From contig JAGCYM010000011.1 of assembly GCA_017960805.1 (NCBI GenBank), positions 1 through 64,000 of the forward strand: a stretch of DNA of 64,000 nucleotides, read 5' to 3'. Shown piece by piece: positions 44,077 through 52,264 of this stretch (its first letter is position 1; every line of letters begins with the position of its first letter). The position numbers and the translations under genes are program-made. Source of the stretch: Ruminococcus sp. GTDB taxonomy: Bacteria; Bacillota; Clostridia; Oscillospirales; Ruminococcaceae. The notes under the pieces are model-generated. The model did not search any database, was not told where the DNA came from, and saw nothing but the letters and a program-made list of their open reading frames with translations.

Positions 44077-46113
44077 ATGTCTGCCGACCTTTTTTCCGAG
44101 ATAGAATATCTCAAAGGCGTGGGCAAGGCGAGAGGTGAAAAGTATCGTAAGCTTGGTATTTCATCGCCATATGACCTCATCTATCACATTCCGCGAGCAT
44201 ATCTCGATTTCCGTGCATTCGTACCTATCTGTCAGGCAAATCTCGGAGACTACAATGTGCTGAAACTCACCATAGTGCAAAAAAACCGTCCTCAGCGTGT
44301 AAGAGGCGGACTCATAATCTGCAACGCTATCGCAACCGATGGTATCGATAACATAGTTGTCGTAATATATAACAACATCTACAGTTTCCAGGCCTTACAG
44401 GAAGGTCAGACTTACTATATGCACGGCAAAGTCAACGGTAATCTGCTGCGCCGTGAGATAGCCTCCCCTGTATTTATCAAGGCAGAAGAATCGGTTCTTA
44501 TACAGCCGATATATAAACTGACCCAGGGACTCTCAGTAAACATGGTCAGGACAAACATGCGCCAGGCCCTTGGAATAATGGAAAGATTTCCGTTTGAGAC
44601 TCTCCCGCAGGAAATACTTGCCAGATATCAGCTTCCGCCGCTTATGTGGTCTCTTGAAAACATACACTTTCCCGAAAGTGACCAGGCTGCTGACGAAGCC
44701 AGACGACGTCTATCATTCGACGAATTGCTGAAACTTCAGCTCGGAATGACCATGATGAAGCTGAGACGCAGAAAATCTACAGCCTTCGGTATGGACAGTA
44801 ATACAAATATAGATGATTTCACTCGGAATCTGCCATTTGAGTTTACAGAAGGACAGGCAGGAGCTGTTGCAGACATAATCCATGACCTCTGCAGAAATAC
44901 TCCGATGAACCGTCTGCTTCAGGGCGATGTTGGTAGCGGTAAAACTGCAGTCGCCGCTGCCGCGTGCTGCTTTGCTGCAAAGAACGGTATCCAGTCTGCG
45001 CTGATGGCACCTACTGAGATACTTGCTTCTCAGCATTACAATACCCTTTCAGGCCTGCTGGAACCTCTTGGAGTAAATGTGTGCCTACTTACAGGATCTG
45101 CCACAGCAAAGAAAAAAGCGGATATCCGTGAACGCCTCGCTGCAGGAAAAATCGATGTTATGGTCGGAACGCACGCTATTATTCAGAAAGACGTCGAATA
45201 CAAATCGCTCGGACTCGTCATCACTGACGAACAGCACAGATTCGGAGTAGCTCAGCGTGCTGCTCTTGCCGAAAAAGGCGACTCGCCTCATAAACTCGTT
45301 ATGTCAGCAACACCTATCCCTCGCACACTTGCTCTTATGATTTACGGTGATCTTGATATATCTGTCATAGCACAGCTTCCGAAAGGAAGACAGCCTGTCA
45401 AGACATATGCTGTAACAGGGAAAAAACGTGCTGACGCTTTCGGTTTTGTCAGAAAGCTCATAGACGAAGGAAGACAGGCATATGTAGTCTGCCCTATGAT
45501 TGAAGACAGCGAGAGTGACTTGTTTGCTGTCAAGACCTACGCTGAGAACGCGGCTAACGGCAGCCTCAAAGGTTACTCAACCGCGCTTCTGCACGGAAAA
45601 ATGCGCGCTGCGGAAAAAGAAAAAGTTATGAAGAAATTCCGTGACGGAGAGATTCAGGCACTAATATGCACTACTGTCGTAGAGGTAGGAGTCGACGTTC
45701 CGAATGCCGCGGTAATGGTAATTGAGAACGCTGAGCGGTTCGGACTCTCTCAGCTTCATCAGCTCCGCGGACGTGTCGGCAGAGGTGAATACCTCAGTTA
45801 CTGCATACTCATAACCGACAACACTAATGAGGACTGCCTGAAGCGTATGAAGATAATGACACATACTACTGACGGATTCAAGATCGCTGAAGAGGATCTT
45901 AAGATGCGCGGCCCTGGAGATTTTTTCGGAAGCGCGCAGCACGGACTTCCTCCTCTGAAAATTGCAGACGTCGCATGCAGCATGGAGCTATCCGGTAAGG
46001 CACAGGAATGCGCAGCCCGTATTCTCGCGAATGATCCGACATTAACAAAACCTCAGCATCAGGCCCTCAAACTTGATACAATGCGACTTTTCAGCAAAGA
46101 TATAATCGGATAA
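44077..46113 (+). CDS. recG: ATP-dependent DNA helicase RecG
   Basis: A branch-migration helicase that remodels stalled forks and Holliday junctions. Visible are the N-terminal wedge/OB domain (YLKGVGKARGEKYRKLGI), Walker A GDVGSGKTAVAA, DEQHRFG box, SATPIPRT, and the C-terminal helicase motifs ATMxxxVGVDVPNAAVM-like (TTVVEVGVDVPNAAVMVIEN) and QLRGRVGRG. Length 678 is normal. It is the second gene after a small frameshifted one, under a promoter with a possible operator. Confidence 0.97.
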   Translation: MSADLFSEIEYLKGVGKARGEKYRKLGISSPYDLIYHIPRAYLDFRAFVPICQANLGDYNVLKLTIVQKNRPQRVRGGLIICNAIATDGIDNIVVVIYNNIYSFQALQEGQTYYMHGKVNGNLLRREIASPVFIKAEESVLIQPIYKLTQGLSVNMVRTNMRQALGIMERFPFETLPQEILARYQLPPLMWSLENIHFPESDQAADEARRRLSFDELLKLQLGMTMMKLRRRKSTAFGMDSNTNIDDFTRNLPFEFTEGQAGAVADIIHDLCRNTPMNRLLQGDVGSGKTAVAAAACCFAAKNGIQSALMAPTEILASQHYNTLSGLLEPLGVNVCLLTGSATAKKKADIRERLAAGKIDVMVGTHAIIQKDVEYKSLGLVITDEQHRFGVAQRAALAEKGDSPHKLVMSATPIPRTLALMIYGDLDISVIAQLPKGRQPVKTYAVTGKKRADAFGFVRKLIDEGRQAYVVCPMIEDSESDLFAVKTYAENAANGSLKGYSTALLHGKMRAAEKEKVMKKFRDGEIQALICTTVVEVGVDVPNAAVMVIENAERFGLSQLHQLRGRVGRGEYLSYCILITDNTNEDCLKRMKIMTHTTDGFKIAEEDLKMRGPGDFFGSAQHGLPPLKIADVACSMELSGKAQECAARILANDPTLTKPQHQALKLDTMRLFSKDIIG

Positions 46114-46117
46114 ATGA

Positions 46118-46145
46118 GTAAAGCTCCCCATATGGGGAGCTTTAC
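46118..46145. terminator. Hairpin between recG and the dockerin protein gene
   Basis: A 12-bp perfect stem GTAAAGCTCCCC/GGGGAGCTTTAC with a 4-base loop between convergent genes. It lacks a long T run in either direction, so termination strength is uncertain. Confidence 0.65.
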
Positions 46146-46150
46146 TGTTG

Positions 46151-48415
46151 TTATACATTCGCTTTAAGGAATGTTGAAATGTCATCCTTTCCGCCTGTTG
46201 ATAGATAAGAGTAATATGCAAGGAGTGCGGAAGCATCTTTTGCGTCCGTCTTGCCGTCTTTATTCACGTCAGCTGCTGCCTTCTGTGCGTCGCTGAATGA
46301 GGACACACCGTCCGTAGAGAGCTTTGCGTACTCAACGAGTATCAGTGAAGCATCCTTGGAATCGATCTTTCCGTCGCCGTTTGCATCGCCAAGAGCATTT
46401 CCTTCGGCTTTTACAAAGTAGAGCACACCGTCAGGCCTTTCAAATGTGAGATAATTATCAGCATACATGAAAGTAAGGGGCGCCTGTTCACCTTCATCCA
46501 ATGTGATGAGCGCATTAATCTCATTACCGTCTGTTGTCCATGTGATAGTTGCGTTATCTGGGGCATCGGGATCTGAAACAACTTCTATCTTGCCTGTACC
46601 GTCGCTGTTGAATGTTACATTGGCGAAGGTTCCATCTAACTTATCGCTCACATTGCCGTCAGAGTCCACGAATTTCTGGAATGACCACTTGCCGGCAACC
46701 TGCTCTGCGATAGTCATGGACGCAGTAGTTTCTGGGGCCTTGGTAGTAGAAACGGCTGTTGTGGTAATGGTCGTAGTTGTTGTTACTACTGATGCTGAAG
46801 TTGCTGATGTAGTTTCAGCTCCTGTTGTGATAGCAGTTGTATTTGTGGTTGAAGCCGTAGTATCAGCCACTGTTTCTTTGGTTGTGGTTACTGATGCAGT
46901 AGTTGAAAGCACTGTTGTGGTAACATTTGAAATTGTTGCTGATGTATTTTCAACTGCTGTTGCTGTGGTTGTGGTTGTTGATGCCTGAGCAGTCGTGGAT
47001 ACGGTTGTAACAGAACCCGTAACTACAGAAGCCGCTTGCTCGGTAACGTTAATGCTCTGTATTGAGAGGCTTGTCAGCGTATAGCCTGTCTTGACTGTAT
47101 AGAACTTGTTGAAATGTTCAACAGACTTCTCCTTAATCTGAGCGCCGGCAGAAGAAGCATTGTCAGGAGCGAACTCAACATCCATTACTGCCTGTGAGAC
47201 AGAGGCGATAACACCGTTCTTTATCTCAGCTATCTTTTCCGCGTCATCATTCTCGTTAAGCACCTTGTCTCCCTTTATGCTGAAGATACCGGTAAACTTT
47301 ATATTATATGGCTTCCCGTTTATGACCTTGACGATAGGCGTGGCTGTTCCGAACTTGAGGTCAGGAGTTTCGGCAAACTGTGAGGTTGAAGTTGTTGCTG
47401 CTGAAGTAGTTACAGTAGTTGTCGTTGTTGAAGAACTTGATGATGCGGAAGTGGTTGTTGTCATTGTTGAACCACCTGTTGTCGTAATAACAGGTATCTC
47501 GCCACCTATCACACCGAATGTGTATTCATACTTCTCGGCATAAGCCTGAGCAGTAGAACCCTCGTCACCGATAATGATGCAGCTGTCCTTTTTGCCGAAG
47601 ACACCGTCGGTCTGTGTGATCTTGCATGCCGGATTCTTCACTGTAACAATAAGGTCTTTACAGTTTGCAAAAGCACTTGTTTTTATTTCTTCAACGCTGG
47701 ACGGGATCTCAACGTTTGTAAGCGCTGTGTTGGAGAATGAAGCGTAGCCTATCGTTTTCAGCGCAGACGGAAGCCTTAAACTCTTGAGCTGCTTACAATA
47801 AGTGAATGCAAAGTCCTCGACATTTGTAACGCTGCTGGGAAGAACAAGTCCCTCTATGTCAGAGGTATAAGCTGCGCCTCTAGCTATGACCGCAACACCG
47901 TCGGGAACAGTGTATGACGTGTTCGGATAACACTTCGGGAATGCAACAAGAGTCTTCATGTCCTTTGTAAATACTACGCCGTCAACTGATGAGAAGTTCT
48001 TGTTGCCCTCATCAACGATGTACTTTTCAAGGGTGGAATATCCAGCGAGATGGTCACCAATCGTTTCCACTGTTGCGGGAATAGTGACAGATACAAGCTG
48101 CTTCTGGAATTCAAATGCACGTCCCTGTATCTTAGTTACGGGAAGTCCCTTTACCTCTGCGGGGATAACGAAATCACCCTCATAATTACTGGAGCACTTT
48201 GTAAAAACTGCGTAGTCCTTGTATAATGAGAACTTGCAGCCGTACACCTCGGCTTCTATGGGGTAGGTAACGGTCTCGTCATCGGTGGTAACTGCTGGCT
48301 CCTCAGCAACAGCACCCGCGGTAAATGCCGACACAGGGGCACAACTGAGCGTTGTCATCGCTGAACACATCATCGTAAGCGAGAGTGCAGCGGCAAAGAT
48401 TTTCCTCAGATTCAT
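46151..48415 (-). CDS. BspA-like leucine-rich-repeat surface protein with C-terminal dockerin
   Basis: A signal peptide (residues 1-32) is followed by about seven BspA-type LRR units (residues 70-290, e.g. VTIPATVETIGDHLAG). A Ser/Thr linker and a domain at about 335-440 ending in KTGYTLTSLSIQSINVTEQ that recalls SPFH-type folds come next. A long Thr-rich linker and a lipocalin-like beta domain (about 580-680) then follow. The type-I dockerin has two calcium loops (GDANGDGKIDSKDASLIL and DVNKDGKTDAKDASALL). Length 754. The dockerin should dock it to a cellulosomal or cell-wall cohesin. Confidence 0.9.
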   Translation of the reverse strand: MNLRKIFAAALSLTMMCSAMTTLSCAPVSAFTAGAVAEEPAVTTDDETVTYPIEAEVYGCKFSLYKDYAVFTKCSSNYEGDFVIPAEVKGLPVTKIQGRAFEFQKQLVSVTIPATVETIGDHLAGYSTLEKYIVDEGNKNFSSVDGVVFTKDMKTLVAFPKCYPNTSYTVPDGVAVIARGAAYTSDIEGLVLPSSVTNVEDFAFTYCKQLKSLRLPSALKTIGYASFSNTALTNVEIPSSVEEIKTSAFANCKDLIVTVKNPACKITQTDGVFGKKDSCIIIGDEGSTAQAYAEKYEYTFGVIGGEIPVITTTGGSTMTTTTSASSSSSTTTTTVTTSAATTSTSQFAETPDLKFGTATPIVKVINGKPYNIKFTGIFSIKGDKVLNENDDAEKIAEIKNGVIASVSQAVMDVEFAPDNASSAGAQIKEKSVEHFNKFYTVKTGYTLTSLSIQSINVTEQAASVVTGSVTTVSTTAQASTTTTTATAVENTSATISNVTTTVLSTTASVTTTKETVADTTASTTNTTAITTGAETTSATSASVVTTTTTITTTAVSTTKAPETTASMTIAEQVAGKWSFQKFVDSDGNVSDKLDGTFANVTFNSDGTGKIEVVSDPDAPDNATITWTTDGNEINALITLDEGEQAPLTFMYADNYLTFERPDGVLYFVKAEGNALGDANGDGKIDSKDASLILVEYAKLSTDGVSSFSDAQKAAADVNKDGKTDAKDASALLAYYSYLSTGGKDDISTFLKANV

Positions 48416-48447
48416 CTGTAATTAACCTCCTAAAATTAGATATATTA

Positions 48448-48475
48448 ATTTTACCACATTTTTGGAAAAATGCAA
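48448..48475 (-). promoter_or_regulatory. Promoter of the dockerin protein gene
   Basis: Minus-strand TTGCAT (48470-48475), 16-base spacer, TAAAAT (48448-48453). AGGAGG stands ten bases before the ATG. Confidence 0.5.
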
Positions 48476-48590
48476 TCGAAAACAGAGCAATTCTGTCAAT
48501 TGCACAAAAATACGCACTCCTCACAGCTCGGATTGTAACCGCCCATTTCGGAAATTTCGCCGTTTCCGAGGATTATTTCTTTTTAAAACC

Positions 48591-48619
48591 TTGAAATACA
48601 GATAAAAATATGGTATACT
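48591..48619 (+). promoter_or_regulatory. Promoter of the lipoprotein-purD operon
   Basis: TTGAAA (48591-48596), 17-base spacer, TATACT (48614-48619), about 25 bases before the lipoprotein ATG. Confidence 0.65.
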
Positions 48620-48649
48620 GTATCTATATTGTTTTTTGGAGAATAAAAC

Positions 48650-49681
48650 ATGAAAATATCTAAAATAATAGCCGCGTCAGCCGCAGCAGGAGTTATCCTC
48701 ACACTTTGCAGCTGTTCCAATAACGGCATCAGTTCGTCCTCTGAGGACTCAACCAGTACTTCTCAGGCTACTACTCAACCTGCTACAAAATCGACCATCA
48801 CAACGGAAGATGAAATGTTCACGATCGAAGTAAATGAACGCTTTTCCAGGTTCCAGGGAGTATATCCAGCTGATTTTGAATGCATGTTCGTCGATGGCGA
48901 AACCGGTACTACTGTTGGAATCCTCGAGATGAGCAATTCACATATCACGCCTGAGTTCTTCTGTGATTCGGTAAGGGATCATTATGAAGAACAATATGGA
49001 ACAGTAAAAGGAACTGCATCTGAAGAAAATGGAATGCCAGCTTATCTGCTCGAAGCTGAATTCACTGACACTCAGGATGATGAATCCAGTGAAATGATAT
49101 TTTATCACAAAGCAATTCAGTATGGCAACGGTGACCTTTTAATACCTGTTGTTACAGTTCCGAAGTCAACACCAGAGGAAGCCCCCAAAGCTGTCAGTGA
49201 CATAATCGCTGGTGTTACCTACCACGGGGAGCCTTTAAAGACTGAGACAGAAACTCATGATACTGAATACTTCACAGTAAGTGCAAACAAGGACTGGTTC
49301 TTCCACTCGAAGACCGATACGGAAGCCGCACTTCGTCCTAATCTCGCAGGAACACTAGAAGAGCACTACGGATCAATTAAAATAACAGCTGATCCATCCG
49401 GAGCCAGCGCAAAGGAACTCGCTGAAAAAGATGCTGCGGATTTTGAATCAAAGGAAAAAATCATAAATGTTGAAGTTACAGAAGATACAGAATGGCTTGG
49501 ACATGACGCTATCTGCGTATCAAGCGTGCTCTGTTCTGAATATATGGAGCTGAAACGCGAGATCTATTACTTTGACAGCAACGGAGTAAGCTTTAAAGTT
49601 CAGCTTCTTGCCCCAAGTGAGTGCTATGACAAATTCATCCCGCTTCTGGATGATGTATATCAAACCATAGTGATTAAGTAA
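48650..49681 (+). CDS. Lipoprotein with two similar domains
   Basis: A 343-residue lipoprotein (signal ending in LCSC) with a Ser/Thr linker. Two repeated domains follow, each about 130 residues: one begins FTIEVNERFSRFQG and ends with KAVSDIIAGVTY, the other begins FTVSANKDWFFHSK and ends LLDDVYQTIVI. The pattern (amphipathic strands, then a closing helix with a final IxxxxTI) resembles PsbP-like folds, but this is tentative. It is followed 15 bases later by purD in the same direction. Function unknown. Confidence 0.72.
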   Translation: MKISKIIAASAAAGVILTLCSCSNNGISSSSEDSTSTSQATTQPATKSTITTEDEMFTIEVNERFSRFQGVYPADFECMFVDGETGTTVGILEMSNSHITPEFFCDSVRDHYEEQYGTVKGTASEENGMPAYLLEAEFTDTQDDESSEMIFYHKAIQYGNGDLLIPVVTVPKSTPEEAPKAVSDIIAGVTYHGEPLKTETETHDTEYFTVSANKDWFFHSKTDTEAALRPNLAGTLEEHYGSIKITADPSGASAKELAEKDAADFESKEKIINVEVTEDTEWLGHDAICVSSVLCSEYMELKREIYYFDSNGVSFKVQLLAPSECYDKFIPLLDDVYQTIVIK

Positions 49682-49696
49682 CGGAGGATATTATAT

Positions 49697-50983
49697 ATGA
49701 AAAATGTTTTAGTTGTAGGCGGAGGCGGACGCGAACACGCAATTATAATGAAACTTGCTGAGAGCAGCCATGTCGGAAAGCTCTACTGCGCACCAGGTAA
49801 CGGCGGCATCTCAAAATATGCCGAGTGCTTCAATGTCGGTGCAACAGATATCGACGGAATCGTTGAGCTTGCAAAGAAGCTTCAGCCTGACATGGTCGTT
49901 GTAGCTCCTGATGATCCGCTCGTACTCGGAATGGTTGACAGATTACAGGCTGAAGGATTCATGACATTCGGACCAAAAGCTAACGCCGCTATTATCGAAG
50001 GCAGCAAGGTATTCTCCAAGGAACTCATGAAGAAATATAATATTCCTACCGCTTTCTATGAAGTGTTCACAGAGAGTGACAAGGCTATTGCATATCTCAA
50101 GCAGCAGAACAGCTACCCCGCAGTCATAAAGGCTGACGGTCTCGCACTCGGAAAGGGAGTTATTATCGCTCAGAACGAAGATGAGGCGATAAAAGCTGTT
50201 CATGATATGATCGATGAACTCAAATTTGGCAAGAGCTCTGCAAGGATCGTTATAGAGGAATTCCTCACAGGACCTGAAGTTTCTGTTCTCTCGTTTACTG
50301 ATGGAAAGACTATGGTTCCTATGATATCATCCATGGATCACAAACGCGCTCTCGACGGTGATATGGGACTAAACACCGGTGGTATGGGTACAGTTTCTCC
50401 GAACCCTTACTACACTGAGGAAATAGCAAAGGAGTGCATGGAAAAGATATTCCTCCCGACTATGAACGCTATGAATGCTGAGGGAAGAACATTTGAAGGC
50501 TGTCTCTACTTCGGACTAATGCTGACACCAAAGGGACCTAAGGTAATCGAATATAACTGCCGCTTCGGCGATCCTGAAACCCAGGTAGTACTTCCAATGC
50601 TCGACGCAGATCTCTATGAGATATTTGAGGCAATTTACAATCACGAGCTTGACAAGGTTGACATCAAGTGGCATAAAGGCAGCTGCGCTTGTGTAGTAAT
50701 GGCAAGTGGCGGCTACCCTGAAAGCTATCCAAAGGGAATCAAAATGAACGGCTTTGATGACAAAGGTCAGGTTGACGGATGCTTTGTATATCACGCCGGC
50801 ACAAAGCTCGGCGAGGACGGAAGCTTCCTCACAAACGGCGGCCGTGTAATTGGTGTTACCGCTAAGGGAGATACGCTCCCCAAGGCACTCGAAACTGCAT
50901 ACAAAGGCGTGGGAGCTATCAGCTTTGATGGTGCTCACTACAGAAAAGACATTGGTCAGAGAGCTCTGAAAGCTCTCGGTTAA
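49697..50983 (+). CDS. purD: Phosphoribosylamine--glycine ligase
   Basis: Joins glycine to phosphoribosylamine using ATP, the second step of purine synthesis. The ATP-grasp enzyme shows VLVVGGGGREHAI, APGNGGISKYAEC, VIKADGLALGKGV, LNTGGMGTVSPNPYYT and YNCRFGDPETQ. Length 428 is normal. It is separate from the purine cluster in the right part of the window and sits between a lipoprotein and a membrane-protein gene. Confidence 0.97.
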   Translation: MKNVLVVGGGGREHAIIMKLAESSHVGKLYCAPGNGGISKYAECFNVGATDIDGIVELAKKLQPDMVVVAPDDPLVLGMVDRLQAEGFMTFGPKANAAIIEGSKVFSKELMKKYNIPTAFYEVFTESDKAIAYLKQQNSYPAVIKADGLALGKGVIIAQNEDEAIKAVHDMIDELKFGKSSARIVIEEFLTGPEVSVLSFTDGKTMVPMISSMDHKRALDGDMGLNTGGMGTVSPNPYYTEEIAKECMEKIFLPTMNAMNAEGRTFEGCLYFGLMLTPKGPKVIEYNCRFGDPETQVVLPMLDADLYEIFEAIYNHELDKVDIKWHKGSCACVVMASGGYPESYPKGIKMNGFDDKGQVDGCFVYHAGTKLGEDGSFLTNGGRVIGVTAKGDTLPKALETAYKGVGAISFDGAHYRKDIGQRALKALG

Positions 50984-50994
50984 GGAGCACCGCT

Positions 50995-51765
50995 ATGCAC
51001 GAAAAACTTGATAAAGGTTTGTTTTTCGGTCTGATTGGCAACATTCTGTTTGTCGCTTTTGGGCTGATATGCGCACTGTACTATTTCACTTATAATTCGA
51101 CTGCGCTTTACTCAAGAATACTTGAAACCGTAGCCTACTGCACAGAATTCATGGCTTTCGGACTTCTTGTCTACTCTGATGCGCTGCTAAGTATCAGCCT
51201 ACGTCTGCGCAGGCTGCTGAAATTCAGTTATACGGCATATATCATTCTCGAAGCGCTGATGATGGTCCTCGAGCTTAACAGCGCAAGACTTGACTTCTAC
51301 CGTCCTTACTCTCTTGTGCTCTCTATCGTACACGCCATTATTTCAGGCGCTGCCTGCTTTGCATTCCTGCAGCTTGATCCTGACAAGAACAAATATGAAA
51401 TCACTGTTGTTGTATGTATCGGAATTATATTCTTCGGAATGCTTGGTACCATATTCGGCATACGAGTATATTTCAGTATACTCCTGAACGCTGTAAGCTT
51501 CTCTCTTCTCTTCGGAATGATCCGATTCCTTCTCTCACGTGAGGAAATAGAGATAGACTGCTACGGAGACCGAGCCAGAGTTGCGGTATACAAAAGTACA
51601 ATGTTCAATGATCCGGTAATCACTGGCAAATCAGACAAAAAAGAAGCTGAACTCCCAGCAGAAGAAAATGAAGTGCTTCCTTCTTCTGAAGATGAAATAA
51701 AGAGCGAAACAGAAATCACAACATCAGATGAAGACAGCATCACATCAACAGAAAAAACTGAATAA
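50995..51765 (+). CDS. Membrane protein with acidic cytoplasmic tail
   Basis: A 256-residue protein with about six membrane helices in the first 185 residues and a hydrophilic tail rich in Glu, Ser and Thr (from about residue 205). It starts 11 bases after purD and is probably co-transcribed with it. No family or transporter motif is seen. A terminator follows at once. Confidence 0.65.
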   Translation: MHEKLDKGLFFGLIGNILFVAFGLICALYYFTYNSTALYSRILETVAYCTEFMAFGLLVYSDALLSISLRLRRLLKFSYTAYIILEALMMVLELNSARLDFYRPYSLVLSIVHAIISGAACFAFLQLDPDKNKYEITVVVCIGIIFFGMLGTIFGIRVYFSILLNAVSFSLLFGMIRFLLSREEIEIDCYGDRARVAVYKSTMFNDPVITGKSDKKEAELPAEENEVLPSSEDEIKSETEITTSDEDSITSTEKTE

Positions 51766-51767
51766 TA

Positions 51768-51820
51768 AAATTGAGAGCAACCATCAGGAAATATCCTTTT
51801 TGGATGCTCTCAATTTTTTA
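51768..51820. terminator. Bidirectional terminator
   Basis: A 12-bp perfect stem AAATTGAGAGCA/TGCTCTCAATTT with a long loop. A run of T follows on the plus strand and CAATTTTATT on the minus strand, serving both converging genes. Confidence 0.83.
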
Positions 51821-51827
51821 TAACTTT

Positions 51828-52220
51828 TTAAAAACAAAAATCCAAATAATAGAACCTATAAACACTACTCAGGTTTCCATCTTTATCAAAAAAAGATAAT
51901 TTCACATATTCACTGCTATCCTCAATGCTGTAATTACGCTCAGATAATTCGGCTCCTTCATTATCTATTTCGAAGGAAAATGATGTTATAAACTTACCTT
52001 TTTTATTGTCCTTGATTGTTACCAAAGCATCCGAGTTCCCATCCCACAAAGGCGTACCGATCTCTTTAGCAATAATAGTATAGTTACTATTGCATATATC
52101 CTGAGAAAACCAGGAAGATGACTTGTAATTGAAGAAAAAGTGTACAGCTGAATAAGTACCGAACAATAAAGTTAATACGCTCAGGATTACAATTATGATC
52201 ATAGTTACTGCTTTTCTCAT
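51828..52220 (-). CDS. Small membrane-anchored protein
   Basis: The start at 52220 (MRKAVTMIIIVIL) is supported by GAGG six bases upstream; an earlier ATG would lie in a terminator-like hairpin. One N-terminal helix (residues 4-30) and an external domain of about 100 residues with beta-strand pattern, ending SSVYRFYYLDFCF. No known family is recognised. It lies just after fakA, separated by a hairpin. Confidence 0.6.
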   Translation of the reverse strand: MRKAVTMIIIVILSVLTLLFGTYSAVHFFFNYKSSSWFSQDICNSNYTIIAKEIGTPLWDGNSDALVTIKDNKKGKFITSFSFEIDNEGAELSERNYSIEDSSEYVKLSFFDKDGNLSSVYRFYYLDFCF

Positions 52221-52235
52221 TTTAAACCTCATAAA

Positions 52236-52261
52236 TAATGCCGCTTTTCCAAGCGGCATTA
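52236..52261 (-). terminator. Hairpin after fakA
   Basis: An 11-bp perfect stem TAATGCCGCTT/AAGCGGCATTA with a 4-base loop between fakA and the small downstream gene. The following TTTATG is short of a classical T tract, so it may only attenuate. Confidence 0.6.
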
Positions 52262-52264
52262 TGA

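Noticed and set aside
43908..44180. A 90-codon minus-strand frame over the small gene and the recG start
   Set aside because: It lies opposite two forward genes with good RBSs and has no RBS of its own.
46467..46988. A 173-codon plus-strand frame opposite the Thr-rich linkers of the dockerin protein
   Set aside because: The Val-rich product is the antisense reading of ACT/ACA-rich codons, a usual artefact of Thr-rich linkers.
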